Positions 23,453-35,700 are shown, numbered from the stretch's first letter. The stretch is DNA of 64,000 bases from Paraphysomonas bandaiensis (GCA_965644295.1 CBFFRP010000352.1:1-64000); one strand, 5' to 3'. The notes: a model not told the origin generated them from the sequence alone. Made by a program: numbers and translations.

Positions 23453-25257
23453 TTATTGCAAAAATAAGCGTTCAAACTCAGTCAATGGCAACGCAGTGGT
23501 AGACTTTCCGTTGTAATTAAAGCTAAGGGGCTCCATATCATAATAAACGTTAACAAATACATTACCACCATCACTTGAAGATTCACGATAAACGAGTTCA
23601 AACATAAGCACAGATCCTGTACATAATACATAATTCAAAGTGCTGTAAATCTGTAGGGATCACATTGACAGAGAATCCTAACATAGTACACTACTATCAA
23701 TCATACAGTACTTACCATAGTGTGGCCAGAAACTGGCGTTGTTGGGAGAATGAACAAGAGAAGAGTTGATAGCATGATGTAGTCCTAGTAGATTTACATC
23801 ATGGCCACTAAACAGAACAACATCCACCAGTCCATCTGATGGCTTCGGCTTCTAAAAAAATAACACATACGAAAGAATTTGACGAGAGAACTGTGATGTA
23901 TATACAGTAGTGCATATCACCTGAAAACGATGAAGGGCATCATACGTATCCCGTAACATTGGGCGAACTGAATGTTCAAGGTGCTCTGGATCGGAATAGT
24001 ACTTCCTGTACCGACTGCCAATATAACGCATCATAGGCTCATGAAGATGTAGAATCTGCAACACAGCCAAACAAAGTTATATTTTTATAAAATGATAATA
24101 TTTCGCACAATCGACGTTATATGGTTATCGTTGTGTATAACAGGTAAGTGACTAGAGTATATAGCAGTTCATCCAGGCAGTGGTACAAACGTGACGCGCC
24201 TTACCGACGGATGAACAGGTAACGAGTGTGCAAGTCGACAGCTAAAGTAGTCCAACGCAGCCATCCAGCTCAAGACCTGTACACTATCACCACTTCTCGT
24301 TGTACCTATGACAAAAACAAAGATAAAAAGGTAGATGTGATAGTCGACGGTTATCAACTGCCTCGTACCTAGCTCCGGAATGGTTCGTAGTATAGTATAT
24401 CCAAGTTCTTCCATAACTTCAGATTCTGCCAACTGAAACTCCTCTTGCTGCTGCACCTGTTCAATATTTAAAAGTTGTGTATTGCACTACAGACAGCTAT
24501 ATACCTGGCGAGTAAGACGCTTAGCGAGGTCGGCCTTACCTTCATAAAAACTCATAGCACACTCAGCGCTCTCACGAACCTACAGAGTTAAGTAAAACTC
24601 GTACGCCAATCTAAAATGTGCGAACAGACATTTACGGGAACTCCTTCTGATGCTTGTAGCCCAGACAAGAAACACTGGGCACTGACCTATTGAGGAATAT
24701 GTGAACATGATCTTGTGAAGCTGAAGTGAGCACAGTACCTGCGTACGCTGATAGTTCGTGGCATAAACATTCAACGACCCAATCTTCGAAAGTGGTGCAA
24801 ACTTTTTCCGCACTTGTCTCCCGATATCTTCCATATACTCAATCCCTTTTTGAGTAATACATCCAAACGGATGTGTTTCAAGGTCACGTTGCATGCGGTT
24901 CTTCTTGTGGACATTAACAGGAAACCTTTCCGATAAGCTTTCCAATTTATCACTACTGGCTAGTAATGATTTCCATAAATCTACTTCAGCAGTGGTCTGG
25001 AAGAGGTTCTTCGCAGGAGCTCTCTGTCCGTGTCGATGAAATATCACATATCCTAAAGTCGATCGCATTGCAACTGTCGTCCCGAATACGACAATCCACA
25101 CCGATAACAGAAATATTAAGAGATTAATTTCGTTGGTTAAGGAGTGAGAGATTGAGTAAGGGTTGTCCGACTGACAGGCTATCTTTGAACGACCTTTGCA
25201 TATTCTGTTCTGCTCTTGCAGACTGCCTGTGCTGTGTACGTACAGTATATGTAACAT
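23453..25257 (-). CDS. Histidine acid phosphatase family protein
   Basis: Branch-2 histidine phosphatase. Eight exons: 25257-24739, 24686-24636, 24579-24505, 24456-24369, 24305-24205, 24055-23921, 23851-23716 and 23616-23453, about 422 aa. The catalytic motif FHRHGQRAPAKN sits just after a hydrophobic segment (INLLIFLLSVWIVVFGT), which looks like a signal anchor. The second motif is FSGHDVNLLGLHH, where the HD pair takes the proton-donor place. These features recall acid phosphatases and the phosphoxylose phosphatase PXYLP1. The start is uncertain: ATG 25257 includes the anchor, whereas ATG 25068 would remove it. Substrate unknown. Confidence 0.85.
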
Positions 25258-25516
25258 ATCCCAGTATACAGACAGCTACATACAGCAGTATATGTTTGGA
25301 GGGTTGCTGTACGTACATAGAAAAGCAGACTATTCAGTAGAATCTTGACCGAAAACCTTATATTTTGTGTACCACAAAGTAAAATAAAGTAGCTAAAATG
25401 CGCCATTATGCTACTGCAGTATGATTGTACGTATCTTTATGAAGGCAGAGAGTAAGTAAGTTATAGCTATGAATGATAATGAATCGACTGATAGCTAGCT
25501 CTCATATATATAAATT
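25258..25516. promoter_or_regulatory. Shared upstream region of phosphatase and peroxidase
   Basis: A 259-bp gap between divergent starts, rich in GTACGTACAGTATATG-like words. Promoter role inferred from position. Confidence 0.35.
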
Positions 25517-26873
25517 ATGACCGGCAGGATAACTCTCGTACTCACAACTTGTTTGCTAATAAGCTGCTTTATCTACACTTACCAGTCGACTGAAGTATGT
25601 AGTGGTGACTCCACCTGCAGCAGCTATGAGCACTCTATGGTCTCCTTACGAGCGGATATCTTATCTCTTCTAGACGAACATCACTGTGATCCTCTTTTCG
25701 TTCGATTGGCATGGCATGATGCTGGAACTTATGATGCAAGTGTGGGAACCGCTAAGTGGCCGAAGTGTGGTGGGGCGAACGGATCTATTAGATTTCAACC
25801 TGAAATTAACTACGGCGCTAATTCCGGTCTCTCCATTGCTTTGGAGTTGCTGAGTGGTCTGAAAAGCAAGTACCCAACTGTGAGCTGGGCAGATATCATT
25901 CAGATGGCATCTGCGGTTGCAATCGAGCATAGTGGTGAGTATCTTTTTACTCCTTGTTACAGTTTGACAACTTTCATTGACAACGTTGACCAGGCGGTCC
26001 AGAAATAGACATGAAGTACGGGAGAATAGATGTAGCGTCTTCTGAAGAATGTGCTCCTGATGGAAACTTACCAGGTTGGGCTCATATGACTTCATAAGTT
26101 TAACTATTAATTTCTTACAGTGGGAAAATCACCTTTTCCACATGGCACTTCTGGTGCAACGCACCTTCGCCGGGTAAATGTACACTTTAAAAGCCACATA
26201 TTTGACGAGAACTATTATGGGTAGGTGTTTTATAGGATGGGATTCGGAGACAAAGAGATTGTCGTACTCAGCGGAGCCCACACCTTGGGTCGTGCTCACA
26301 AAGACCGTAGTGGGTTCGGCAAAGAGGTGGGGAGTTAACGTTATTTGATGTGTGATTTATATTTTGCCTTACTGGTATTCTTACTTTACAGAGTACACAA
26401 TATACCACTGGGGATGTGGATCCTTCCGGCAGGGGGGTAGTTGATTACGGTCGTGAGGTCAGCGCTTTGCCTTTTCGAATCGTGCATAGTAACACAGTGA
26501 TACGTAGGGCGGAAGCAGTTGGACGAAGAACTGGCTAGAGTTTGATAATAGCTACTTCATTAATCTAATGAATACCGTTGGTGATCAGGAACTGCTAAAG
26601 CTAGGTACTGCACTATTGTCCTCACGATGACACCAACGAATAGTTTATTTTAGAGACCGACGAGGCGCTGGTGGTTGATGATGGGTTTAGGAAATATGTG
26701 GAGCTATATGCAAAAGATTTGAAAGCATTCTTTCAAGATTATGCTGCGGTATGTAGCAGCTGTATTATATATTGAACCTTCTGTTGCCTTTTTTGAGTTT
26801 AACAACGCAGGCGCATAAAAAGCTGTCTGAATTAGGAGCGAGATTTAATCCTCCTGATGGGATTGTCATATAG
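25517..26873 (+). CDS. Ascorbate peroxidase with signal peptide
   Basis: Class I haem peroxidase; reduces hydrogen peroxide with ascorbate. Eight exons: 25517-25934, 25994-26074, 26121-26173, 26225-26326, 26392-26457, 26508-26604, 26654-26748 and 26811-26873, giving 324 aa. The N-terminus ([18 protein letters not shown]) is a hydrophobic signal. Distal Arg63, Trp66 and His67 are in [13 protein letters not shown]; the proximal His is in [11 protein letters not shown] (about 203) and the proximal Trp in GGSSWTKNW (about 245), ahead of FDNSYF. The loop between RSGFGK and GGSSWT is long, as in plastid-type isoforms. The C-terminus [13 protein letters not shown] is typical. AATAAA lies at 27044-27049. 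Compartment cannot be settled from sequence. Confidence 0.94.
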
Positions 26874-27429
26874 TCTCGGGATTTAATATAGACGTACCGA
26901 AAATTAACAGTACGTTATTTTAAAGTAGAAATACTTGAGACAGAACTAAATATGTGTTTCTATTTTAAATTAATTTCCCAGTCACTATGATTAGTGTCAA
27001 TTTTTTCATCATGATTTTCTAATTATATGATGAGAAATAGTTCAATAAAGTGGTCACACAGAAGTATACTTCTACAGTTTTTAACGGAAGTAATTGCACC
27101 TTGGTGCTTGCGACGCACAAACAGCTTCTGTAGCGTTAAATAGTAGGATAATGGAATTTGTATGGATTAGTTATGGGTAGGGGTCTAACTAGTATGTCTA
27201 GAATTCAACTAGCCACTATATTGGCACGAGTTTTTAACGCCTATTGCCAAATAAAAAGACTTTCAATATACTTCTACAGTTTATGTTAACATATGAATAT
27301 TATATATAACAATAGCAAAAGCTTCCTCTCCATCATGATTGCAAGAAATAAAATTCGACTTAAAATATGAAACCATTAAATAAAAGATTAGATTAGTTAT
27401 AAAGTATACGAAATGCGATACTAGAGCAA
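26874..27429. other. Convergent spacer with two dispersed repeats
   Basis: 3' flanks of the peroxidase and GPx genes. At 27093-27150 lies a CTTGGTGCTTGCG-family repeat, and at 27197-27270 the second copy of the ACGAGTTTTTAACGCC repeat. Nothing else is recognised. Confidence 0.55.
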
Positions 27430-27439
27430 TACTCAGTAA

Positions 27440-27486
27440 AACATCAGGACTCCTCTGAAACTTCACTCAGATGGCTCCGTCATTCT
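27440..27486 (-). promoter_or_regulatory. SECIS-like selenocysteine insertion element
   Basis: On the minus strand, about 70 nt after the GPx stop codon, ATGA (27483-27480) is followed by a 12-nt arm GGAGCCATCTGA, an apical loop GTGAAGTT with the required AA (27463-27462), the arm TCAGAGGAGTCC, and TGAT (27446-27443). Nine of the twelve arm positions pair. This is the quartet, stem and apical AA layout of eukaryotic SECIS elements, in the right 3'UTR. The core resembles the ATGACGG and TGAT ends of mammalian GPX1 SECIS. Confidence 0.82.
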
Positions 27487-27553
27487 CTTACAAAAGTAAT
27501 TGCCTAAATCGCAATCATATACTTAATTCATTATCTATCTAACCCTAAGAAGT

Positions 27554-28277
27554 CTAGCAAGATCCACTCTTGAGAAGACTTTCAATATCTTTGGCAATAT
27601 TCTCAGTTGGGTAGTACCGGCTGTAGCGTTTTACGACATTGCCGTTGGCATCAATCAAGAACTTCTCGAAATTCCAAGCAATATCTGAGCGGGTAACCGG
27701 AGACCAGAGAGTAATGGTAGTGGAGTCAAAGCCTCCACGGGAAAGAATCAACACATCAGCATCATCAGCGCCGTTACCCTTGCTATCACCAGCGGGGTCA
27801 TTAGGGATGGGAATCTGAGAGCGCATCCACTTGAAGAGGGGATGAGCAGTAGCACCGTTGACATGTACTTTTCCGAACACATCAAATTTCGGCTCGAACC
27901 CATTTCCAGGGCGAACATATTTCAATGTATTAAGAAATTCACTCTCATTTTCATTTGTTTGATGGCCGAATTGGTTGCAAGGAAAACCAACTACAGCCAC
28001 AGTGTCGCCGAACTGATCCACAATGTTGTTCTACAAACCACGATTACAAACACTAAAAGATATTCGACTACTTCATTACCATTGCAGTCATATCGGCGAC
28101 GGTTGTGCCTCATAAAGAAGCAACGTTCTCAATGAGAACAGGTTTACCGCGGAACTTGCTGAGAGAGACATTTTCGCCCGTCAGTGACATGACGTTGAAG
28201 TCATAAAGAGTGGTAGACATTGATGAAAAGGAGCGCTTTACAAGATTGCTACTAGTTGCTGATTGAGCGGGTTGCAT
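27554..28277 (-). CDS. Glutathione peroxidase, selenocysteine-containing (TGA read-through)
   Basis: Reduces hydrogen or organic peroxides with glutathione. Two exons (28277-28080 and 28030-27554) encode 224 aa if the in-frame TGA at 28112-28110 is read as selenocysteine at position 56. That codon falls exactly at the active site: IENVASL, U, GTTVADM, as in GPX1. The rest of the catalytic tetrad is present: Gln in GFPCNQFGHQ (about 86), and Trp and Asn in IAWNFEKFLID (about 185-186). KYVRPGNGFEPKFDVFGKV and VKRYSRYYPTENI complete the animal-type GPX1 pattern. The first 19 residues (MQPAQSATSSNLVKRSFSS) look like a mitochondrial presequence; ATG 28220 would give a cytosolic form. A SECIS-like hairpin follows the stop. 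Confidence 0.93.
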
Positions 28278-28318
28278 GGAAATGTTGTTGCTGCAAACTA
28301 CTCTCCTTGAAGATGTTT

Positions 28319-28420
28319 TTATCGTTTAGACTTGTACGGAGACAGTGACTGCTGCATTGATTGCATCTCAATCTCACTGATATCTGAGCGATAGATGTTG
28401 CTTCCAGAAACGAGCTCCAT
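28319..28420 (-). CDS. Upstream small ORF in GPx leader, 33 aa
   Basis: ATG at 28420 opens a 33-codon frame (MELVSGSNIYRSDISEIEMQ and so on, ending SPYKSKR) that stops at 28319, 41 nt upstream of the GPx ATG on the same strand. Composition is protein-like rather than low-complexity. It may be a translated upstream ORF, the last exon of a separate tiny gene, or chance. Function unknown. Confidence 0.3.
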   Translation of the reverse strand: MELVSGSNIYRSDISEIEMQSMQQSLSPYKSKR

Positions 28421-29036
28421 ATCAATGATCGGAATACATGTATTACGAAAGGTATATTGATAAGATAGTAGGAGAATACATCAGAATACCGAAGGATTCC
28501 TACAGTTGATTTTCAACCACTCACATACCGTATACATGTATACCGGTATACAGCTGTATATGCCCATCTTCCATGTGTCTGATGTATGTGCGTGTGTATG
28601 CAGCCAGTCCAGTCATAATGTATGGTTGCTATCATCTCGTCTAGCTACTCTCATCAGGTCAACACAGACAGACACACACCACTAATCCACTAATTCCAGT
28701 CATAACATCAATGACTTCATATCACATAGCGAACCTCATTCATATATCTGCCACTACATCGTATGTTCCAATGAGTATGCGGTGTGAGGGTGCGGATGTG
28801 TCTCTCGATCTCTTGTCTCAGTGATATCAGGTAGATATGCGTACGTGTATATATGTATGTACTGTCCGTCTCTGTGTATGTTACGATAAAGGCCTAATGA
28901 ATTTTACACCATGCTAATACTGATAATAATCATTGATGAGCAGTTCTGTTATGAAGGCCGTCACTCACCACACTCTGTGCTTGTTATATACGCAACAGTG
29001 CTAATTGTTTGTATGCTGTCGTAGATACAGACACAC
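28421..29036. promoter_or_regulatory. Divergent upstream region with TATACCGGTATA
   Basis: The rest of a 759-bp gap between the GPx and DCAF4 start codons. It contains CATACCGTATACATG and then the 12-bp palindrome TATACCGGTATA at 28539-28550, which recurs at 17151 and 54438. Promoter role inferred. Confidence 0.4.
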
Positions 29037-30434
29037 ATGTCAAGAAAGCGTCGAAAGAAAGAGTATGGTGGACATATACGGAACCCACGTAATCAAACAC
29101 AATCAGACGAAGATACTAAAAGAAAAACAGCTGAGATTGAGGCTGCACTGAAGGCACAGCGTGCTCGAAATGCATCCTCTGCTGTGCCCGATGCGGAGAC
29201 TAAGTCAACATCGCCAGTGCCCTCTATCCCAGGCATGGTTTACGACAGCGAAACGGATAGATACTATAGGCGTAAGCATGCACCATCTCGCCCGAGCCAT
29301 CCAACGCTTGTTGCGAGTAAAAAGAAAGGATACCCTGGTGTCACGTCTGTATCCTGTGTTGAGATGCTTCGTAATCGTGCCTATGGTGGAGTGGTTTACG
29401 CAGAACGAAATTATCGGGTGATAGATCAGTTGATATCTCATACATTGCGCTGCGAACTATTGTCGCATCTAACCTTCCCGCGTAATAAGTGCGACCTCTC
29501 CTTTCATGTTGACCATGGCCTGGCTTTATCAAGCGGCGGGGCGATTCGCTTCCATCCAGATCGTTTTGCGTCCCGGTCGTTAGTGCGGGGTCATGTTATT
29601 CAATCACTCCGCTGGCGTGCTAGTCCTGATCCGTGCCTTGCAGCTTTGACTCATGATGATCAGGGAACGCCTCATATCTATGTTATTCCCGCCAGTGAAG
29701 ACGCGGCAGATAGAATCCATCCCCCGTTGAATAGATTGCTGAATGTCCCAGCGACTACTGTGGAATGGGTACGCGAAACTGAGCTTGTTCTTTTAGGATG
29801 TCAAGACGGGCTTGCAACCATACAAGTGGATCTAGCTCATCCTCCTGTATGCAGAGAGAGGTCTGCTTCGCCAGTATCTGCATTGTCACCTGTTGTTTCT
29901 TCTGGAAATGTGTGCTTGGCGGGAATGCGAAATGGCCGGGTTGTTATGACCGATTTAAGATGCGTTCCAGGGTTCTCACCACTTTGTTCCTTGCCACTAT
30001 GTGTGGACCACGTTCAGCCGTTGCAGGATGGTTACTCCGTGGTATGCCGTGACGTTGCAGGAAACATCAGTGTTTACGACTTACGAGCACATTCGCGAGA
30101 GCGAATGACTATCTGTCGTGCGACGAGCCTTTCCCGGGCATCACTATCCCGTAGTAGATTTTGGGTGTCTTCCGATGAAAGAATTCTTGTGACATCTGGT
30201 ATTGGTGGGACACATCTGTCCCCGAGACAAGACGGGGGTCTACGAGAGACAGTGAATGTATGGAGCTTGAAAACTCCTCATAGTCTTTTAAATGAAATAG
30301 ACTTTGCTCAGACAATGCAAACACCTGGCTTAGCAAGACCCTCTGTGATATTTGCAGGGAATAGCTATTTTTCTAAGGAGTGGGAAACGTACTTTTGCTT
30401 CAACGACACAGTAACTTTTAGAATAGCAATATGA
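29037..30434 (+). CDS. WD40-repeat protein, DCAF4/WDR21-like
   Basis: Probable substrate receptor of CUL4-DDB1 ubiquitin ligase, by family. A single uninterrupted frame of 465 aa, unusual in this intron-rich region. It begins with a basic segment (MSRKRRKKEYGGHIRNPRN), then IPGMVYDSETDRYYRRK, equivalent to the PGFYYDEEKNRYF block of DCAF4. The C-terminal two-thirds is a degenerate WD40 propeller: LRWRASPDPCLAALTHDD, FLVG-type strands, GNISVYDLRAHSRERMT and VNVWSLK. The family call rests on the N-terminal block and overall plan; propeller repeats are weak. Head to head with GPx. Confidence 0.75.
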   Translation: MSRKRRKKEYGGHIRNPRNQTQSDEDTKRKTAEIEAALKAQRARNASSAVPDAETKSTSPVPSIPGMVYDSETDRYYRRKHAPSRPSHPTLVASKKKGYPGVTSVSCVEMLRNRAYGGVVYAERNYRVIDQLISHTLRCELLSHLTFPRNKCDLSFHVDHGLALSSGGAIRFHPDRFASRSLVRGHVIQSLRWRASPDPCLAALTHDDQGTPHIYVIPASEDAADRIHPPLNRLLNVPATTVEWVRETELVLLGCQDGLATIQVDLAHPPVCRERSASPVSALSPVVSSGNVCLAGMRNGRVVMTDLRCVPGFSPLCSLPLCVDHVQPLQDGYSVVCRDVAGNISVYDLRAHSRERMTICRATSLSRASLSRSRFWVSSDERILVTSGIGGTHLSPRQDGGLRETVNVWSLKTPHSLLNEIDFAQTMQTPGLARPSVIFAGNSYFSKEWETYFCFNDTVTFRIAI

Positions 30435-32781
30435 CATGATAATGCATATTACATGAGTATTTGCAACGATATTTTATTTTGAGATTTTAAATAGATGCTC
30501 TTATGTTTGTTACTTGATTTAACTTTCTTCACGATTTTTCTTTGGTGTAAATAAGCAGTATTGTGACTGTGATAAGAATCCCTTCGAGCGTGTATTATGT
30601 ATAATAAGAAATCGCGTCCGTAAACACGTAAAGACTTGTACCATAAAAAGAACTGCGAATAGTATACAAATGATTGCAAATGTTGCATGTACAGTAATTT
30701 AAAACAAATAGCCTTTCATAGTCACCTACTCTTTAGCAATAGTACACACAATTGTATCACTTCGCACAAATAGCAACCGCTGCCAAACTTCCCTATCTTG
30801 AATCGTAAAGATATTTAAATTTCACTATTAGGTATCATGCTATTAGCTATTAGGTATCTTTACAATTATATAGCGGTATAATAAAATAAGATTAGCTAGA
30901 CTTTGCATTCAATGAGATATATACTTCGTATTAGTAAGCAGTGTGCTGCGTATCAATCAATTGTCAATTAAGTGACGTAGGTTGTAGCCAAGTACAATTT
31001 GAATTTTGAATTATGAAAAGTAATTTAATTTAATTACAACTAATTGATACCAAACTACGTACTCAAGTAGCTATACACTATACATTAGCTGCCAACATAG
31101 TTTGCTCAACTGTACTTCGTACACGTTAGGAATAAACTTTACATAAGGAATATAGCCTAAAATAGTATAATAGCAAGGCACTGTTGAATAGAGTATTAGA
31201 ACCGTATCTTCTACATTCGCGTATTTTACATAATCTGGTAATTATTCAGTTAATTGATATTTTCATTGTATTGTTGTATTAATGCCTTCAGAGATATACG
31301 TGAATCAATGATATTAATACAATAGTTAGATTTTAGTAGACATCACAGTTTTGTTTTCACGTTATTCAGGTTTACGCATTTCATATATAATAGTTATATC
31401 CTTTTCAAACACAGATAATCGAACACCGGAAGTTATATTACACCCTTTGTCTGATGCATAGAAGGTCAGAATGATAACAGCGTAAGTGATCTACCTTCAA
31501 AACCAAAACTTTGCAATACTACTTCAAGAATTTTACCTAGCTGATGCTGAGGGTGACTTTCACGCATATCAGACTTGGATGCCTCATATCATACACACAG
31601 CATTAACAGGGGTTTCGTGCGTGGCACATAATTGTGAAGCATTCAATTCAACACGATATACATTCGATGCTTTGAATTGTAACCACTAGGTTGTCAGGTT
31701 GCTCTATACATTTTTTAACCCTCAACAAAGTCGGACTCGCACCTTTTCGATACGTTGTGGGGGATAAGTACCGGAGATATTTCTCCGGGAAACTAACGTG
31801 AGTCGCATATATATAGTCAGTAGATAAGTTTTGCCCACTCATAGCCAAATGCTTTTGCGGTTTAAGAATGGACACTACTATAAATATCACTTGTGTAGAT
31901 GTTCTCAAGAGATTGTAAATGCTCCAACCGAATGGTCTGATTTTGGATACATTTCATACGCATAGTGTATAGCTATCTTCACCACTACGATATGCACTAT
32001 CACCACTACTACTTACAGTAGTATTTATGCTCGGAGACGACGCGGCAACAGCCGTTGGGGCGCATTGTTAGTAGGTGGAGGATCATAAGCAGGTAGAGGA
32101 TCATCATTTTTTCTCATCAAAAGTTCACAAAGTTCTGCTATCTAGACAGGATATTACTTCCTGACGAAATTCAGCAACAGTGGAAGGTATCAGATCTGCT
32201 TTCTGCTGGGATTCGACGATTCGACGACCCCGCCACCATCTTTATGAACATTCTGTTTGCTCACTGCGTTGTTTTGAGTGATAGAGCTAAATTGGTAACA
32301 CCCTCGACCTTGGTGCTCGCGATGACGCTTATAAGCCTTAAGCAGCTTTCGTATCGTTAAACAGTAGGATATCAGAGTTATAATAAGACATTCACGACTA
32401 CAGCTTTTACTGTGATTATTTAGCTGTGTGAATAAGATTTTTAGAGTAGTCTAGCATGGAGTATCTACATCAGAATACAGAGCTTGCACTATACGTGAGG
32501 ATATAGCAAGAACCAAGACCTGTGAATTATTAACACTAGAGTAGAATGTCATGACATGAAGTACTAATGACCCACACCTTTACTTTTCTAAGCATGTTTG
32601 AAGTCATTTGTCAATTCCAGAAACAAACTAAAACCCTTAAAGTGTAAAGTGTATTCATAAACCACAGGTGTGCAGCAAACTTTCTCATTAATTAACTTGA
32701 ACTACATTACCAGTCGCCAAATCAACTCATTGGATACTGCATCACAAAATTCAATACAAGCCACGCACTCTATAGATGTGG
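30435..32781. other. Convergent spacer with several repeat fragments
   Basis: No gene is recognised. A fragment of repeat family H lies at about 31430-31610 (ATATTACACCCTTTGTCTGATG, GCCTCATATCATACACACAG). The second copy of the ACCCTCAACAAAGTCG repeat is at 31718-31865. A CTTGGTGCTCGCG-family copy is at 32250-32371. The left part is plain AT-rich DNA. Confidence 0.6.
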
Positions 32782-35700
32782 TTACGGCTGTCCAGTTTTG
32801 GACTTTGTAAGGCGCTGTATAGATGTGATTCTGTCTCCAAGTGAAAGGGCGATACCTTGGGTCTTGGAGCGGATACGAATATATCCCGCCAGTGACCCTC
32901 CAACATCATCTTTACGCTCTACAGACACATTCACGAGAGCATCCTCACCAAACACAGAGCGTGCATAGAGGTTCGCTGCCAAAAAACTCGACCCTGCAGA
33001 TGCAATACTCTGCAATAGGGAGTAGTTAGAGAACTTGCAAGGATAAAAAACGGGGCAACTCCTTACCGTCTTTCCATCGTCTATAGGTGTTATGCAGGTC
33101 ATGTTCGTATTGGATACAATATGATGAAGGAATTCTTTGAGGTCAGTAATGTTAGTACTCACAGCAACCTGGTGAGAATATTGTCAACGTAGGTTCGACA
33201 CACACTTGTGGTTATTATACCTTATTTTCCCACTCAAACTCAGCCCACATACTTCTGAAATCCTCGCTCTTGCACTCCGCTGGTCGGATATAGTCCATGA
33301 TATTCAGTTGAATGTCACTCAAATTCACATATGTCTTCTGCGCAGTAGAGGAGTTGTCGAACACTATGGTTCCGAATATATGTCCTGTTTCAGTGGAGGA
33401 AACTTTTATATTAGCACGCAAGCGGCGCTCGTCCAGGGGTCCAATAGTGTGAGACTGTGGCCTCTCTACCAGCTTTAAGTCCCCCATAGTCGCCAACTCT
33501 ACCGTGAGGTTGGTGAGAGTATTAGGAGTACGATTGATGACCAACATATCCAAGATAATATCGTAATCGTGTACAGTGACAGAAGCTTCAGCATACACAG
33601 GGTCGGAATATCCTGTCAGTTGGTGAACGTGCTGAAGCTTACCCCTGTCGTGAGCTGCACTGTCACCTCCAGTTGCACGTGAAATGTCATCTGCATCCAT
33701 GAGATCCACTTCAATGCCACCCTGCACTGCCTGGGCGTGTAGCTGGCGGAACTGGATGAGATCATCCGCCTGAGACGCGAGTCTCTTCTTGTCGTCCTCA
33801 GTAGCCTTCGATTTGGCCGCCTTTTGTGAGGCAACAATAGCAGAGAAAGCGTCTCTGCATGAGTGTAGCCACGCTTCACCAAGGTTCTCTCTAACTACTG
33901 GGTCCAAAAGGACGCGGCAGCACATATGAAGGCGATCGACACAGTCTGCATGCATAACGTGCTTGCCTTTCGTCTTGGACTCTGCCAGTCGACCTACCCC
34001 GGCACACACAAGGAGTGTGGAAGTCGTCATACGATTCACAACCACGCCTACTAGCGACTTTTCCTGTGCAGCCTTCAAAGATAGTTTTGTCAACGTGGTC
34101 GCTGCCACAGTACCAAGCAGGACATCTCCACCAACGACCAATTTACGCAAATGCGGGACAGACTCCAGCGCGGCAGCACCTCCTGTAGTCTCTGTGCTAG
34201 TGACGCTTGCATACGTACCATCTGCGAGGACGATGTTCTTTGTAACCGTTGTAGTGACAGCAGCAGATGATTCCTCTGTTGTCTTCGGGGCCACCATAAA
34301 CGGCGCGTCTCCCAACAGACCGGTTATAGCCTCAAAAGCCTCCAACAACATTGTCTCTCCGCCCTACATACACAATTCACAAGATTAAACTTATGTGTAA
34401 TAGCCGCAATTACTCACGTCTGAGGTATCCCCATACTCGCCCAATACCCAGAGGGCCCCGCGGAGTGCATCTGCAGCGGTGACTTCGTCGAGGTTATTAA
34501 TCACTTTTCGGACCACAGCAGGGCGAAATGACGGGTACTGTTCCACGATACTCTTTACGCACTGTATGACGTTGTTGCCTCCATCTCCGGCAAGGAAATC
34601 TAAAAGTACCAGTACCACGGAGTCAGCAACTTCAGAAAATCGAGTCGCACACTTGTGAATGGCCTGAATAAGTAGAGCGCGGTACTCCTCTCCATGCTCA
34701 ATGTCGCTCTCTTGTGTACGCACAACCTCTCTCTTAAGAACCTGTACCACATCCTCAATGTTTCGTGGCCCTACCATGTCAATGGCGAGCGCAAGGGTCT
34801 TCTTGCAAATGTCTATATTGGGAGATGATAGAGCACGCATGATATCCATTAGAATTTCCTGAATGACCTTCATGTGATGCTTCTTGAGCTCTGCGAGTCG
34901 GTCCAATACAATCAGCTTGACATTATTGTCGCTTGAAGAGTTGAGGAGAGAAGCGAAGGCCTGAGCACAGGCTCTCACAGCTGTGGGTGCAGTAGAAAGG
35001 GATACAAGTGTCCACGCAGCCTCGTATGACACTGCAGGGGACTCAGACTGGATTAACTGGAACAGACACCGAACGAAGCGAGATTTTTGTGCAGGGTCTC
35101 TGCGGCAGGTCTACATAGATGTTAAACGAGATTACTTCAACATACAATGCCAATGCGTCTTTATATAAAACATACAGCACAACACAAGCACACACTAACA
35201 TATTAAACACAATTTCCATATAAATATTGTTCCACATAGGTGAAATAGTTTCAATACCTTGCGAGTGAGCTCTAGCACCAGAAGGGCGAAACCATCACCA
35301 TATTTCTGGATATCATCCATATGATCACTTAAAAAGTCAATCGCTATGTCTTCCGCCTCATTAAAGAGCATAAGAAATGCGTTTCGTCTTGCACTCATAT
35401 CAGCTTCGCTCGAAATAAATTTTTCCATCAACTCCGCCCCGTCCGGAAGGAGTTGCTCGCCAAAAGTTTTGTGAATACTATAAACGGCAAGGGCAGCATT
35501 TCTGCGTACATAGGAATGCCTATGTTCCAAGGCCACTTTAATTGATGGAATAAGTGGCTCCAAAATCTCTGACTCCTTTAGTTTACACAAGAATCGCAAC
35601 ATACAGCCGCGAATATATTCGTTTGGGCTCGTGAGGTCATTTCTCAAGGCGTTGCAGACAAGAATCATCTCAGACAGTAATTTACCATCGGGAGCATACT

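Noticed and set aside
26174-26235. Ascorbate peroxidase exon 4 starting at the later acceptor (26236)
   Set aside because: That acceptor shifts the frame. The acceptor at 26224 restores the conserved [13 protein letters not shown] stretch.
28110-28112. In-frame TGA in GPx taken as a premature stop, making the gene a pseudogene
   Set aside because: It falls exactly at the catalytic selenocysteine position, the reading frame is intact on both sides, and a SECIS-like hairpin follows. Decay would not place a stop there and nowhere else.
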